Source: Bradyrhizobium agreste (lineage in GTDB: Bacteria; Pseudomonadota; Alphaproteobacteria; Rhizobiales; Xanthobacteraceae). From it: 64,000 bases of DNA. Below the pieces are notes generated by a model, which saw nothing but the letters and a program-made list of their open reading frames with translations, was not told where the DNA came from and ran no database searches. This document shows, piece by piece, positions 1 to 8,096 of the stretch; the first letter of the stretch is position 1; each line of letters begins with the position of its first letter. A program made the position numbers and the translations under genes. The stretch lies in NCBI RefSeq assembly GCF_016031625.1, contig NZ_JACCHP010000038.1, positions 1 to 64,000 on the forward strand. Reading direction: 5' to 3'.

Positions 1-222
1 TATGCGTATCGGCCGTCCATCCGCGGCAGCCTTCTTGCGCACGTCTGCAAGCCGCGCTGCCAAGGCCACCAGATCACCGCCACCAATCGTGTACCGGCTC
101 AGCTTCTGTGAGCCCGGCAGCAACACGCCGAGCTTCCATTTCGCTTTGCTCAGTTCAAAAGCCAGGTAAACCGTGGCATGCTCCGCCGTGGCGGGTGCGT
201 CAATGCGATCGAGCTTGATCAT
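1..222 (-). CDS. IS110-family transposase, N-terminal part (runs off window)
   Basis: The reverse strand from an ATG at 222 reads 74 codons without a stop to the window edge. The N-terminus (LAFELSKAKWKLGVLLPGS) is one I recognise from IS110-family transposases common in Bradyrhizobium, whose N-terminal DEDD-type nuclease domain begins here. A strong ribosome-binding site (GGAGG, 7 nt before ATG) supports the start. The rest of the element lies outside the window, so I cannot say whether it is intact. IS110 elements usually lack clear terminal inverted repeats, so the element end between 223 and 461 cannot be placed. Confidence 0.8.
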   Translation of the reverse strand, partial: MIKLDRIDAPATAEHATVYLAFELSKAKWKLGVLLPGSQKLSRYTIGGGDLVALAARLADVRKKAAADGRPIRI

Positions 223-312
223 CTTGGTCCTCCGAGGCTGGGTGGTTTGCAATCCAATCCTAACCTCTCTTGACCACCCGCCGCCCATAGGATCTGAGAG
301 CTTGCGCAGAAA

Positions 313-399
313 GCGTCTCGAAGGATGGAAGGCCCCGCTGGTCGTCGAGGCGGGCCTTCATGGTTCGAGACGTCGCTTCGCGCCTCCTCACCATGAGGA
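313..399. repeat. Bradyrhizobium-type palindromic repeat, family B copy 1
   Basis: Contains GCGTCTCGAAGGATG, then a hairpin of AAGGCCC/GGGCCTT type, then CATGGTTCGAGACG and CTCCTCACCATGAGG. The same words recur at 17821-17931. I know this vocabulary from dispersed intergenic repeats of Bradyrhizobiaceae. It lies between the IS110 start and the caspase-gene terminator and encodes nothing I can see. Confidence 0.7.
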
Positions 400-409
400 T
401 CACAAACGA

Positions 410-435
410 AAAAGCCCGGCGTGAGCCGGGCTTTT
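410..435 (-). terminator. Rho-independent terminator of the caspase-like gene
   Basis: Hairpin AAAAGCCCGGC / GCCGGGCTTTT with a 4-nt loop, flanked by A and T runs on both sides so it can work in both directions. It lies 27 nt past the stop of the minus-strand gene ending at 462. Confidence 0.85.
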
Positions 436-461
436 ATCTTCTGAGATCCACGTCCCGTCTG

Positions 462-1895
462 TCAGCGGCGGAACATGCCGCCCATCATGCCGCCGACGAC
501 GCCGCCAACGAAGGCCGCGCCGGCCGCATCGCCGGGATTGCTGCGTGGCTGGGGAGCCGGCGCCGGTGCGCTGCTCTGAGCCGGGGCGGTAGCGGCGCGC
601 CGAGCCGGCTTCTGGCTGGTGTCGCTCGCCGTCGCCGGGGCAGCCACGATTTCCGAGAGCAAGGCCTTGTGCTGGTGCCTGTTCAGGTAGCCTGAGGAGG
701 GGTAGCCGCGCGCCGTTTGCCAGCGCTTGAGCACCGAGCGCGTCTCGTCGTCGAACGTACCGGTCTGCTTGGTGTCGAAGCCGAGCGCAGTGAGGCGGCG
801 CTGTACGTCGCGGCGTTTGTTCTTGTCGAGGCCGATCTGGTCCTCGGTGACTTGGGTCGCCTCATCGGTAAAGGTTGCGGGATCGACGCCGGCGTTGAGC
901 GTGCGGGTCGCGGTCGAGGGGCCGCTCTTGATCGCCGCAAGCCGTGCCAGCGCCAGCGCCTTGAACTGGCCGTTCGGATAGGCGGTGAGGTAGGCGTTGA
1001 GCTCCTCGGGCTTGTTGGACTCCTTGACGGAGCGCCAGTATTCGAGCTCGACACCGTCCGAACTTCCGGTCGCCGCCGGCACGATGCCCGTCGCGGTCGG
1101 GGCCGCGGTGGCGACCTGGGTGGTCGGGGCCTGATTGAGATAGACGGAGCCGGTCAGGTTGGTGTGGCCCCAGGGCAGCTGGCCCTTGCGGGTCTCTTCA
1201 TTGACCTGGGCGCGCACCGCCGTCATGGCCTGCTGGATCTCGACGCCGGGCTTGGTGATGTTGTCGATCAACGCACGGGTGAACGGGCTGTTGTTGCCCT
1301 CCTGGCCGTCGAGCGCGGTCTGGCCCGGGCCGGTGGCGAACGCGATCAGCGTGCCTTCGCCGGACTTCATCTCGGCGAGGCCGCTCTGGACGTTGACGCT
1401 GCGGGTCGCCGAATTCGACTTGATCTTGGCGGCGAACGGATTGTCGCGGCAGGCATCGAGGAAGACCAGCTTGACCTTAGCGTCGCCCATGGTCTGCTCG
1501 AGCGTCAGGTCGATGTTGATGGCGGCGCCCAGCTTGACGTCCATCTCAGACTTGATGTCGGCGTCGACGGGCAGCAGATAGTTGGTGCCGCTGACGGCGA
1601 TGCCGTGGCCGGCATAGTAGAACAGCGCGATGTCGGAGCCCTGTGCCTTGCGGCCGAAATCGAGCAGCTTCTCCGTCATCTGGTCGCGGCTAAGATTGGA
1701 GCCTTCGATCACCTCGAAGCCGACATTGCGCAGCGTCGAGGCCATCGCCTTGGCGTCGATCGGCGGGTTCGGCAATTGCGCGACGTTCTTGTAGGAGCCG
1801 TTGCCGACGACGAAGGCGACGCGGCGGTCAGCCTTGGCGGCGCTGACCGACAGCACCATGCACATCAGCGAAGCGAGGAGGGTGAGATAGCGCAT
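462..1895 (-). CDS. Secreted caspase-family (C14) peptidase with peptidoglycan-binding-like domain
   Basis: 477 aa. Residues 1-22 are a signal peptide ending ALA-like (SAAKA). Residues 25-250 form a metacaspase-like p20 domain with the His-Cys dyad visible: His97 in FYYAGHGI and Cys149 in VFLDACRDNPF. A low-complexity linker follows, then a peptidoglycan-binding-like helical repeat (about 355-415, RRDVQRRLTALGFD) and a Pro/Ala-rich, glycine-rich tail (GGVVGGMMGGMFRR). The protein should be exported to the periplasm or envelope and cleave after basic residues, as known for the family; substrate unknown. It is monocistronic, with its own terminator at 410-435. Such caspase-PG-binding proteins are numerous in Bradyrhizobium. 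Confidence 0.9.
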   Translation of the reverse strand: MRYLTLLASLMCMVLSVSAAKADRRVAFVVGNGSYKNVAQLPNPPIDAKAMASTLRNVGFEVIEGSNLSRDQMTEKLLDFGRKAQGSDIALFYYAGHGIAVSGTNYLLPVDADIKSEMDVKLGAAINIDLTLEQTMGDAKVKLVFLDACRDNPFAAKIKSNSATRSVNVQSGLAEMKSGEGTLIAFATGPGQTALDGQEGNNSPFTRALIDNITKPGVEIQQAMTAVRAQVNEETRKGQLPWGHTNLTGSVYLNQAPTTQVATAAPTATGIVPAATGSSDGVELEYWRSVKESNKPEELNAYLTAYPNGQFKALALARLAAIKSGPSTATRTLNAGVDPATFTDEATQVTEDQIGLDKNKRRDVQRRLTALGFDTKQTGTFDDETRSVLKRWQTARGYPSSGYLNRHQHKALLSEIVAAPATASDTSQKPARRAATAPAQSSAPAPAPQPRSNPGDAAGAAFVGGVVGGMMGGMFRR

Positions 1896-2096
1896 TCTGA
1901 AATCCCCCAGAATCGAATTGCAGGCAGCAACAAATTGGCAACGAACCTACACGAAGTGCCCGACTTCGCGCCACCAAAACGGCAGTCCGTTGCGGCAACC
2001 CGCTGCTGTGTGGCCGAATGTGCACGATGGAGTGTCGCTCCAGCGTGATCCAAATCACACGGCCACTTGATTTTGTCGCGCAAGGCGGCGAGAGGT

Positions 2097-2972
2097 TCAC
2101 CGTGCGCGGGCGGGAACCGGCGAAGCGGGCTTCAAATTGAGCAGATTGCCAAACAGAATCAGCGCGGCGCCGAGCACGGTCCAGGCGTCGAGCCGCTCGG
2201 AATACAGGAGCCAGCCGGCAGCTGCGGTCAGTGGAACTCTCAGGAAGTCCATCGGAACGACGATCGTCGCGTCGGCATAGCGCATCGCGCTGGCGAGGCA
2301 ATAATGTGAGAACGTGCCGCAGACCGCGATCACGCCGACCCAGGCCCAGACATAGAGCGACGGCCAGATCCAGACGAACAGCGTCGGCACGAAGCCGGCG
2401 ACCGACTGCACCACCAGCATCCAGAACAGGATCGAGAGCGCGCTCTCGGTGCGGGTCAGCGATTTGACCAGCGCCATCGAGACGCCAAATCCCATGGCGG
2501 CGCCAAGGGCGATGAGCTGCCCCGGATTGATCTCCCCGGTCGAGGGGCGAACAATGACCATAACGCCGACGAGGCCGAGCACGATGGCGGCGATCTTCCA
2601 TGGCGTCATCCGCTCGGACAGGAAGCTTGCCGCGAGGACGGCCGTCCAGATCGGCATGGTGAACTCGATTGCCACCACCTGGCCGATCGGGATCAGAGTC
2701 AGCGCGAAGAACCAGCCGAGCTGGGCAACATAGTGCACCAGGTTGCGGCCGACATGCTGCGGCAGGCGCGATGTCTTGAGCACCTTCCAGCCACCGGCGC
2801 GGTAGATGATCGGTGAGAGCAACACGAAGCCGACCAGCGACCTCACTTCCATGATCTGAAATACATTCAGCTCGCGCGTGGTCTCGCGCCCGGCCACCGC
2901 CATGACCAGCATCAGCGACAGCCAGCCGGCCATCCACAGCGCGGCCATCATTTTCGACGGTGTGGTGCTCAT
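2097..2972 (-). CDS. EamA/DMT-family transporter
   Basis: 291 aa with about ten hydrophobic segments in two repeated EamA halves (roughly 10-140 and 150-280). Typical family features are the conserved Glu/Pro in the fourth helix region (AIEFTMPIWTAVLAASFLSER) and its counterpart in the second half (VPMDFLRVPLTAAAGWLLYSER). Inner-membrane permease for an unknown metabolite. Start chosen at the first Met (2972), which gives a short cytoplasmic N-terminus. No operon partner; the next gene is divergent. Confidence 0.88.
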   Translation of the reverse strand: MSTTPSKMMAALWMAGWLSLMLVMAVAGRETTRELNVFQIMEVRSLVGFVLLSPIIYRAGGWKVLKTSRLPQHVGRNLVHYVAQLGWFFALTLIPIGQVVAIEFTMPIWTAVLAASFLSERMTPWKIAAIVLGLVGVMVIVRPSTGEINPGQLIALGAAMGFGVSMALVKSLTRTESALSILFWMLVVQSVAGFVPTLFVWIWPSLYVWAWVGVIAVCGTFSHYCLASAMRYADATIVVPMDFLRVPLTAAAGWLLYSERLDAWTVLGAALILFGNLLNLKPASPVPARAR

Positions 2973-3124
2973 TTGCGGCGGATGCGGCAGGGTGGAATAC
3001 GAAGGGGGCGGCCGGTATCGGCGACATTGCCGCTATTTGCAACGGCCAAATCTGCGGATGCAGCGATGCGCCGCGGCGTGTTAAGGCATCAGTCGAACAA
3101 CGAGAACATCGGGAGAGATTGCCC

Positions 3125-3523
3125 ATGCACATCTTGCAGCCGGCCGAGTGGAAAAAACCGCGCGGCTTTTCCCATGGCGTCGTGGCCGAGGGGCCGGGCC
3201 GGTGGGTGGTTCTGGCCGGCCAAACCGGCGGCGACGAGGCGGGCAATTACGCGTCCGACATGGCGGCCCAGGTCGCGACTGCGCTGAAGCGGATCGTCAA
3301 GCTGCTGGGCGAGGCCGGCGCCGGCCCCGAGCACATCGTCCGCCTGACCTGGTATCTGACCAGCCGCGCCGAGTACGAAGCCGCAGGTGCCGGCATCGGC
3401 GCGGCCTGGAAGGAAACGCTCGGACGCAATTTTCCGCCCTCGACGCTGCTCTATATCGGAGGCCTCGTGGACGAGCGTGCCAAGGTGGAAATCGAGGTCA
3501 CGGCGTTCGTGGCCAGCACATAA
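3125..3523 (+). CDS. RidA-family (YjgF/UK114) protein
   Basis: 132 aa from the ATG at 3125, preceded by GGAGAG at good spacing. The open frame extends upstream but the extra residues do not resemble the family. The sequence shows the YjgF fold pattern (VVLAGQTGGDEAGNYASDMAAQVATALKRI) and a C-terminal strand (VDERAKVEIEVTAFV). RidA proteins deaminate reactive enamine/imine intermediates; the conserved substrate-binding Arg near the C-terminus is not obvious here (AKVEIEV instead of xxRxxV/IE), so it may belong to a non-deaminase subgroup. Cytoplasmic, single gene. Confidence 0.85.
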   Translation: MHILQPAEWKKPRGFSHGVVAEGPGRWVVLAGQTGGDEAGNYASDMAAQVATALKRIVKLLGEAGAGPEHIVRLTWYLTSRAEYEAAGAGIGAAWKETLGRNFPPSTLLYIGGLVDERAKVEIEVTAFVAST

Positions 3524-3573
3524 AAAATCGACCCGGCGGGGTCGCCGGATCGATGGTCGTGTCGCCTGGTGTC

Positions 3574-4119
3574 CTACTTCGACATCGAGATATGCGCGCC
3601 GCGGAACTGGCTGTCCGCGCGCATCGTGACGTTTTGCTTGTTGCCGGACGTCTTCAGAGAGATGTTGGCGTTGAAGCCGGCGGCGGAGGCCACCAGTTCG
3701 TAGTTTCCGCCGCCGCCGCGGCCCTGGAGCGAACCGGAGATGTTGCGGCTGGTCTCGGACCAACTGCCTGCAATGGCGTTGCCTTCGGCCTTCACGTTGG
3801 CGCCGAGGTTGAATTTGTAGGCATCGCTGGCGCAGGTCAGCGACATCTCGAGGGTCGGTCCGATCGGCGCGTATTTGGCCCGGCAGCGGATTCGCTCGGT
3901 CGAACCATCATCCAGCGTGACCGTGCCACCGCCGCTCCAGCTGCCCGCCAGCGGCGCGAACGGGCCGGACTGGGCCTTGCTTTCGGTCGTGGCGATCCCG
4001 GCCGCAAGCAAAACGGCGGCCGCCGTCAGCAGCCGCCGGTTCCGGGCGCGAGCCTCAATTTGTTTACTGGCGCGATGCTTCCCACCGCCCGCTGCACGGT
4101 ATGCCTGCAGATGCTCCAT
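3574..4119 (-). CDS. Small exported protein, function unknown
   Basis: About 181 aa if started at ATG 4119, which has a good ribosome-binding site (GGGGAAG). An internal hydrophobic stretch (RRLLTAAAVLLAAGIATTESKAQ) looks like a signal peptide preceded by about 30 unusual residues. The mature part is Gly/Ser/Asn-rich and beta-strand-like (GSWSGGGTVTLDDGSTERIRC ... NISGSLQGRGGGGNYELVASAAG). The first 56 nt overlap the end of the upstream gene (4064-4414) in another frame, suggesting coupling. Function not recognised. Confidence 0.65.
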   Translation of the reverse strand: MEHLQAYRAAGGGKHRASKQIEARARNRRLLTAAAVLLAAGIATTESKAQSGPFAPLAGSWSGGGTVTLDDGSTERIRCRAKYAPIGPTLEMSLTCASDAYKFNLGANVKAEGNAIAGSWSETSRNISGSLQGRGGGGNYELVASAAGFNANISLKTSGNKQNVTMRADSQFRGAHISMSK

Positions 4120-4414
4120 TCCACTTCCCCGATCCGGCGTTGCCGCTGAGTTGACCGTTGGCATATGCACCATTGATCGAAACTTTCACAAGTCCCCCAC
4201 TGCCGATGGTGCCGGAAACGTTAGCACCGGGCGCGGTGATCTTGCCGTCGGCAACCGTCAGCATGGAGCTTGCGGTTGGCTCGCACGAACCGCTCTTGGT
4301 CACGATGGTGACTTGCCAATTGCCGTCATAGGGATTCTGGGCAAAGGCGGGGGCGGCGAGGGTGCCAGCGAGAACCGGGGCGGCACAGAACACCGCAATG
4401 CGACCAAAACGCAT
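4064..4414 (-). CDS. Small exported protein, function unknown (pairs with 3574-4119)
   Basis: 116 aa from ATG 4414, chosen over a longer frame (to 4516) because it has an AAGGA site and begins directly with a signal peptide (MRFGRIAVFCAAPVLAGTL, cleavage after AFA-Q). The mature protein begins NPYDGNWQVTIVTKSGSCEP and has two or more cysteines and Gly/Ser-rich strands, like its downstream neighbour, with which it overlaps by 56 nt. The two are probably co-transcribed and perhaps distantly related. Periplasmic; role unknown. Confidence 0.7.
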   Translation of the reverse strand: MRFGRIAVFCAAPVLAGTLAAPAFAQNPYDGNWQVTIVTKSGSCEPTASSMLTVADGKITAPGANVSGTIGSGGLVKVSINGAYANGQLSGNAGSGKWNGASAGIPCSGRWEASRQ

Positions 4415-4617
4415 GAATTCGTCCTTGAATGTGTCTGAGATGCTGACACTTATTCGGGCGAAATGTGACGGAAATTTGTTGCGATGCCAAACCGAAAATT
4501 GTTCCTGTTGGGACAATGGTTTATTTGCGCATTTGGCTCCGATTTCCGAAATGGAATCAAGGCCGCCTCACGTTAAGGGTAAATGTCGGGACGACTCGCA
4601 AAGACTTGCTCCAGAAG

Positions 4618-4677
4618 ACTTTGGCCCAGAGGCGCTTGGCTCAGAGGGCTTGGCTCAGGAGAGGCTTGGCGCGGAGG
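4618..4677. repeat. Short imperfect tandem repeat (about 14-16 nt unit)
   Basis: Four consecutive imperfect copies of CTTGGCTCAGAGG-like units (variants TTGGCCCAGAGGCG, CTTGGCTCAGAGGG, CTTGGCTCAGGAGAGG, CTTGGCGCGGAGG). They straddle the stop codon of the minus-strand gene ending at 4655, so the last residues of that protein are repeat-encoded. Confidence 0.55.
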
Positions 4678-5242
4678 TCGCGAACTGCTCGTCCTGGGCT
4701 TTGGCGGGTAGCGCCTTGTGGACCTTGGCGTAATCGATCACGTCGGCCAGCAGCTTGAGCCCGAGCGGCGCCAGCGCGCGCTCCCAAAGCTCCCGTGCGG
4801 TTTCGCCCTTCTTGACGAAGCACCAGTCCTGGGCGGCGATCGCACCGGCATCCATGCGGTCGGCGAGATGGTAGATCGTGCCGCCGGCGATCGGGTCGCC
4901 TTCCTTGATGGTCCATTCCACCGCGGCTTTGCCGCGGTGGCGCGGCAGCAGCGAGGGATGATAGCCGATCCCGCCGAACCTGGCGGCGGCGAGCGCGTCC
5001 TTGCCGATCCTGGCGTGGCTGTGCGCGGTGATGATCAGATCGGTGTCCGGGTCGATCTCGGAGGCCACCACCAGCTTGGGATTGGCTTGCACCTGCACCT
5101 CGATGCCCGCCGCCTTGGCCGCCGCGGCGAGGCGGTCGTCGGCGTCGGCCACCACGACCCGGACGACCGAGACGCCGTGCTCTCGGAGCATGTTCAGGGT
5201 GGTCACGCCGAAATGGCGGGAGCCGACGAGGGTAATGCGCAT
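4655..5242 (-). CDS. Formyltransferase-fold protein, like the hydrolase domain of 10-formyl-THF dehydrogenase
   Basis: 195 aa. Rossmann-like N-terminus (MRITLVGSRHFGVTTLNML) and the formyltransferase signature IGYHPSLLPRHRG. In methionyl-tRNA formyltransferase the position two before the catalytic His is Asn; here it is Gly (GYH, His95). The wording YHPSLLPRHRG matches the N-terminal hydrolase domain of eukaryotic 10-formyltetrahydrofolate dehydrogenase as I remember it. The catalytic Asp (Asp131 in DRMDAGAI) is kept. Length fits the isolated hydrolase domain (about 200 aa), with no tRNA-binding C-terminal domain. Likely acts on 10-formyl-THF or a formyl sugar; substrate not determined. Single gene. 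Confidence 0.75.
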   Translation of the reverse strand: MRITLVGSRHFGVTTLNMLREHGVSVVRVVVADADDRLAAAAKAAGIEVQVQANPKLVVASEIDPDTDLIITAHSHARIGKDALAAARFGGIGYHPSLLPRHRGKAAVEWTIKEGDPIAGGTIYHLADRMDAGAIAAQDWCFVKKGETARELWERALAPLGLKLLADVIDYAKVHKALPAKAQDEQFATSAPSLS

Positions 5243-5429
5243 GGGGGTCCGATCCGTCTCGCAACTGCGTTATCCCCCGATAACACGTCCGCATGTCCTG
5301 TCACCACCCGCGCAGCGTTTGCATGGGTTATCAACAACGCGCCGGGCGCCGCTTGCGCGAACTCCGGGATTGCGCAGTCGAGCTGTCCGGTGCTTCCACG
5401 CGGGCATGACACCGCCTGGGGAGCAAGGC

Positions 5430-5660
5430 ATGCGCAGCGTCGGGTTTCTCGTCGTCGCGATGCTGCTGGCGGCCACTTCGGCCCAGGCTGGCGGGCCTTA
5501 CCCTGCGGTCCCAACGGAGACCGGCATCGCGCCATCAGTGGGGCCGATCCGGAACGCCTACCGTTGCGCCCAGGGGCCGGTGATCAATTTCTATCATCGC
5601 GGCCGGCGTGATCGCCGGCGGCCTTTTCAAGCCACGCGTCGCGAAATCATCAGACGGTAA
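5430..5660 (+). CDS. Small exported basic protein, unknown function
   Basis: 76 aa from ATG 5430 with GGGGAGCAAGG upstream. Signal peptide MRSVGFLVVAMLLAATSAQA followed by a short mature domain containing one Cys (NAYRCAQGPVINFYH) and a very basic tail (RRDRRRPFQATRREIIRR). Family unknown. The basic tail resembles out-of-frame GC-rich translation, so a late frameshift shortening a longer protein is possible. Confidence 0.55.
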   Translation: MRSVGFLVVAMLLAATSAQAGGPYPAVPTETGIAPSVGPIRNAYRCAQGPVINFYHRGRRDRRRPFQATRREIIRR

Positions 5661-5781
5661 CACGATCTCAACCAGCTTGGCGTATCGACGAATCCGTCGC
5701 GGATTTGTATTGCGTACCGCGACACCGAAATCGTCCGCCGGCGTGGGCGCGCCGCCGGGCCCTTTCGCCGGGACAGATTTC

Positions 5782-5997
5782 ATGCCGAACGCGATCGAGC
5801 AGATCGTCGACGCCTATGTGCGTCTGAAGAACCGCCGTGGACTCGACGAGCTGATGATGCACAGGCAGCGGCTCGCGGTCGATCTGAAGAGCCGGTCCGG
5901 CTACGACTTCAGCCTGCCGATCGGAAAGATCGACGAGGAGATCGCCATCATCGAGGCGGGGCTCAGCCGACTCAAGGCGGACAATTCCACGATTTAG
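5782..5997 (+). CDS. Hypothetical protein, 71 aa, helical
   Basis: Reads from ATG 5782 (MPNAIEQIVDAYVRLKNRRGLDEL) to a stop at 5997. Upstream frame is open but looks non-coding, and a weak GGGA lies 8 nt before the ATG. Predicted amphipathic helices, no signal peptide, mixed residue composition unlike shadow frames. Function not recognised. Confidence 0.6.
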   Translation: MPNAIEQIVDAYVRLKNRRGLDELMMHRQRLAVDLKSRSGYDFSLPIGKIDEEIAIIEAGLSRLKADNSTI

Positions 5998-6030
5998 ACC
6001 CAGCGTGGTGTGCGGGAAAAGGCGGCGCGC

Positions 6031-6333
6031 TCAGTCGCGCCGGCCGCCGTCGATCACGGTGAACAGCGGCCGCGCCGGGGTGGGTTCGACCAGCAATTCC
6101 TCCACCAATGCGGTTGCGGCGTCGACATATTTTCGGGTCGGCTTGTCGAGAGGGCGCTTGGCCTCGTCGTCCAGCGCGACTTTTGCGGCCTCGACCAGCT
6201 TGCGCATACGTGCGGCATGGTCGTCGCCCGCCGTCAGTGCTGCGCGCGCCAGCGAGCGCAGCACGAACAGCTCGCCCTCGAGGCGGAGCAGACGGTCGTT
6301 AAGCCTGGTCAGGACGGCGTTGAGGTCGGCCAT
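6031..6333 (-). CDS. Hypothetical protein, 100 aa, helical
   Basis: Start set at ATG 6333 (MADLNAVLTRLNDRLLRLEGEL); the longer frame to 6405 adds an Arg-rich stretch of no coding character. Strongly alpha-helical, leucine-rich N-terminal half suggests a coiled coil, and the end (PLFTVIDGGRRD) is short and acidic/basic. No known domain recognised. Confidence 0.65.
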   Translation of the reverse strand: MADLNAVLTRLNDRLLRLEGELFVLRSLARAALTAGDDHAARMRKLVEAAKVALDDEAKRPLDKPTRKYVDAATALVEELLVEPTPARPLFTVIDGGRRD

Positions 6334-6435
6334 GGTGTTCGAAGCGGAGAATCCGTCCTGATCTAGCGGCGATCGGTGAACGGAGTCCAAACGGCGCCGG
6401 CGCAATTCGGCCGATCCGGCGTCACAGTAGGCGGC

Positions 6436-6663
6436 TTACCATTCGACGCCGGCCCAGCGCCTTCCGAACACGGGCGGCTTCGTCTTCACGGCCTGCCAGC
6501 CGAAGAAGTGATGCTTGCCGGACCAGGCATGCACGACGCCGCTGCAGATGCCGCATTTGAAGCTGCCGCTGTGAGCCTCGCTGTGCTCCTCTCTGGTCGC
6601 GGTGTAGTTCATGCCGCAACTCGCACAGGTGAACTGTTCGATCGTCCAGATGCTGTTGGCCAT
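6436..6663 (-). CDS. Small zinc-ribbon-like protein
   Basis: 75 aa from ATG 6663. Two Cys pairs, CASC (residues 13-16) and CGIC (37-40), separated by 20 residues and a His/Glu-rich segment, look like a treble-clef or zinc-ribbon metal site. The C-terminus is Trp/Phe-rich. Cytoplasmic; role unknown. Confidence 0.65.
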   Translation of the reverse strand: MANSIWTIEQFTCASCGMNYTATREEHSEAHSGSFKCGICSGVVHAWSGKHHFFGWQAVKTKPPVFGRRWAGVEW

Positions 6664-6883
6664 GGCCCAGAATGCGTTTCGGTGACTGCAATGCAGCGTA
6701 ATCGCCAGCCTTTGCAGCGGCGTAAACCGGCGCGGGGAAATCCGGTTAACCCGCGTTAGCCAAGCCGGGTTGGCGTGCGGCCGATGCGGTATCCGGCAGC
6801 CGGTCGTCTTGACGCCAGATGCGTTGCTGGCAATAACGGCTGGGCTCGCAAGCTGCGTTCATGCCGCAAGGAAAGCTGTGCCC

Positions 6884-7963
6884 GTGAAAAGCCTCCGTCA
6901 GTTGCTGACGGGAGAGGACGTCATCCAGCTCGTGATCCGGCTCGGCCTGCTTGCCCTGCTGATCATCTGGACCTTCCTGATCATCCGCCCATTCGTGCCG
7001 ATCCTGGCCTGGAGCGGCGTGCTGGCGGTCGCGTTCTATCCGGCGTTCAGCTGGGTTGCCAAGATCCTGGGCGGACGGCCCAAGACCGCGGCAGCAATCC
7101 TGACCCTGATCACGCTCGGTATCGTGATCGGTCCGGCGACCTGGCTCGGCATCAGCGCGGTGGACGGCGTGCGTGAACTGGCGCACCAGCTCGGCACGGG
7201 CGACCTCGTGCTGCAATCGGCCCCGGACCAGCTCAAGTCATGGCCGCTGGTCGGCCCCTGGCTCTACGAGCTCTGGGATCAGGCCTACAACAACGTTCAG
7301 ACGGCGGTGCGCGAGGTGGCGCCGTATCTCCAGCCGCTGGCCGGCCCGCTGCTCTCGCTCGCGGGCGATGCCGGCGTCGGCACGCTGCAGTTTCTCGTCT
7401 CGGTGTTCGTGGCAGGCTTCCTGTTTCCGCATGGGCCGCGCCTGGTCGCCGCCGGCCGCGGCTTCCTGTTTCGCATCGTGCCGGAGCAGAGCGAGCATTT
7501 CCTCTCGCTCGCCGGTGCGACCATCCGCGCCGTGGCGCAGGGCGTGATCGGCGTCGCGATCGTCCAGGCGCTGCTCGCCGGCATCGGCTTCAAGCTCGCG
7601 TCCGTGCCGAGCGCCGGCCTTCTTGCCTTCATCGTGCTGCTGCTCTCGATCGTGCAGATCGGTGCTTTTCTGGTGCTGCTGCCGGTGATCATCTGGATCT
7701 GGACCGCCAAGGACGTCACCACCGCGCTGCTGCTCACCATGTTCTTCGTCCTGGTCGGCTTCATCGATACCATGCTGAAGCCGCTCGTCATGGGCCGTGG
7801 CCTGACCACCCCGACCATCGTGATCTTCGTCGGCGTGATCGGCGGTACGCTGGCCCACGGCATCGTCGGACTGTTCATTGGACCGATCATCCTCTCGGTG
7901 GCCTGGGAAATGATGATGGCCTGGATCAGGACCGAGGACCGGGCGGAGGCGGGGAAGGGGTGA
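6884..7963 (+). CDS. AI-2E family (TqsA/PerM-like) permease
   Basis: About 359 aa. Start placed at GTG 6884 (after AAGGAAAG); a GTG at 6878 is the alternative, and the frame is open further upstream without coding character. About eight membrane segments: a pair at the N-terminus (LGLLALLIIWTFLIIRPFVPILAW), a soluble/helical middle, and a C-terminal bundle ending FIGPIILSVAWEMMMAWI. The family includes exporters of autoinducer-2 and Na+/H+ antiporters; the substrate cannot be read from sequence. No operon partner. Confidence 0.88.
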   Translation: MKSLRQLLTGEDVIQLVIRLGLLALLIIWTFLIIRPFVPILAWSGVLAVAFYPAFSWVAKILGGRPKTAAAILTLITLGIVIGPATWLGISAVDGVRELAHQLGTGDLVLQSAPDQLKSWPLVGPWLYELWDQAYNNVQTAVREVAPYLQPLAGPLLSLAGDAGVGTLQFLVSVFVAGFLFPHGPRLVAAGRGFLFRIVPEQSEHFLSLAGATIRAVAQGVIGVAIVQALLAGIGFKLASVPSAGLLAFIVLLLSIVQIGAFLVLLPVIIWIWTAKDVTTALLLTMFFVLVGFIDTMLKPLVMGRGLTTPTIVIFVGVIGGTLAHGIVGLFIGPIILSVAWEMMMAWIRTEDRAEAGKG

Positions 7964-8034
7964 TCCCGCGCCCGCCGGCGTACGGTCTGCCCGCCATGCC
8001 GGACATCCCGCGGCCTGTGATCAAGGCGCGCCGC

Positions 8035-8062
8035 TAACTTGTCTGTTCGACTAGACAAGTTA
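8035..8062. promoter_or_regulatory. Perfect 10-bp inverted repeat, likely operator
   Basis: TAACTTGTCT, 8-nt spacer, AGACAAGTTA. There is no T-run, so it is a poor terminator. It lies 35 bp before the Nudix gene start and 72 bp after the AI-2E gene stop. Shape and AT-rich arms resemble sites of TetR-type dimeric repressors. Promoter elements of the Nudix gene would overlap it. Confidence 0.55.
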
Positions 8063-8096
8063 CCATTGGGTCGATTCTGTTTTCGACAGCGCAGCA

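Noticed and set aside
717..2048. 443-aa plus-strand ORF opposite the caspase gene
   Set aside because: Antisense shadow: rich in Arg, Gly and Leu without motifs; the minus strand encodes a clear caspase-family protein.
2960..3124. Upstream extension of the RidA-family frame
   Set aside because: Cys/Arg-rich, not family-like, and a good ribosome-binding site supports 3125.
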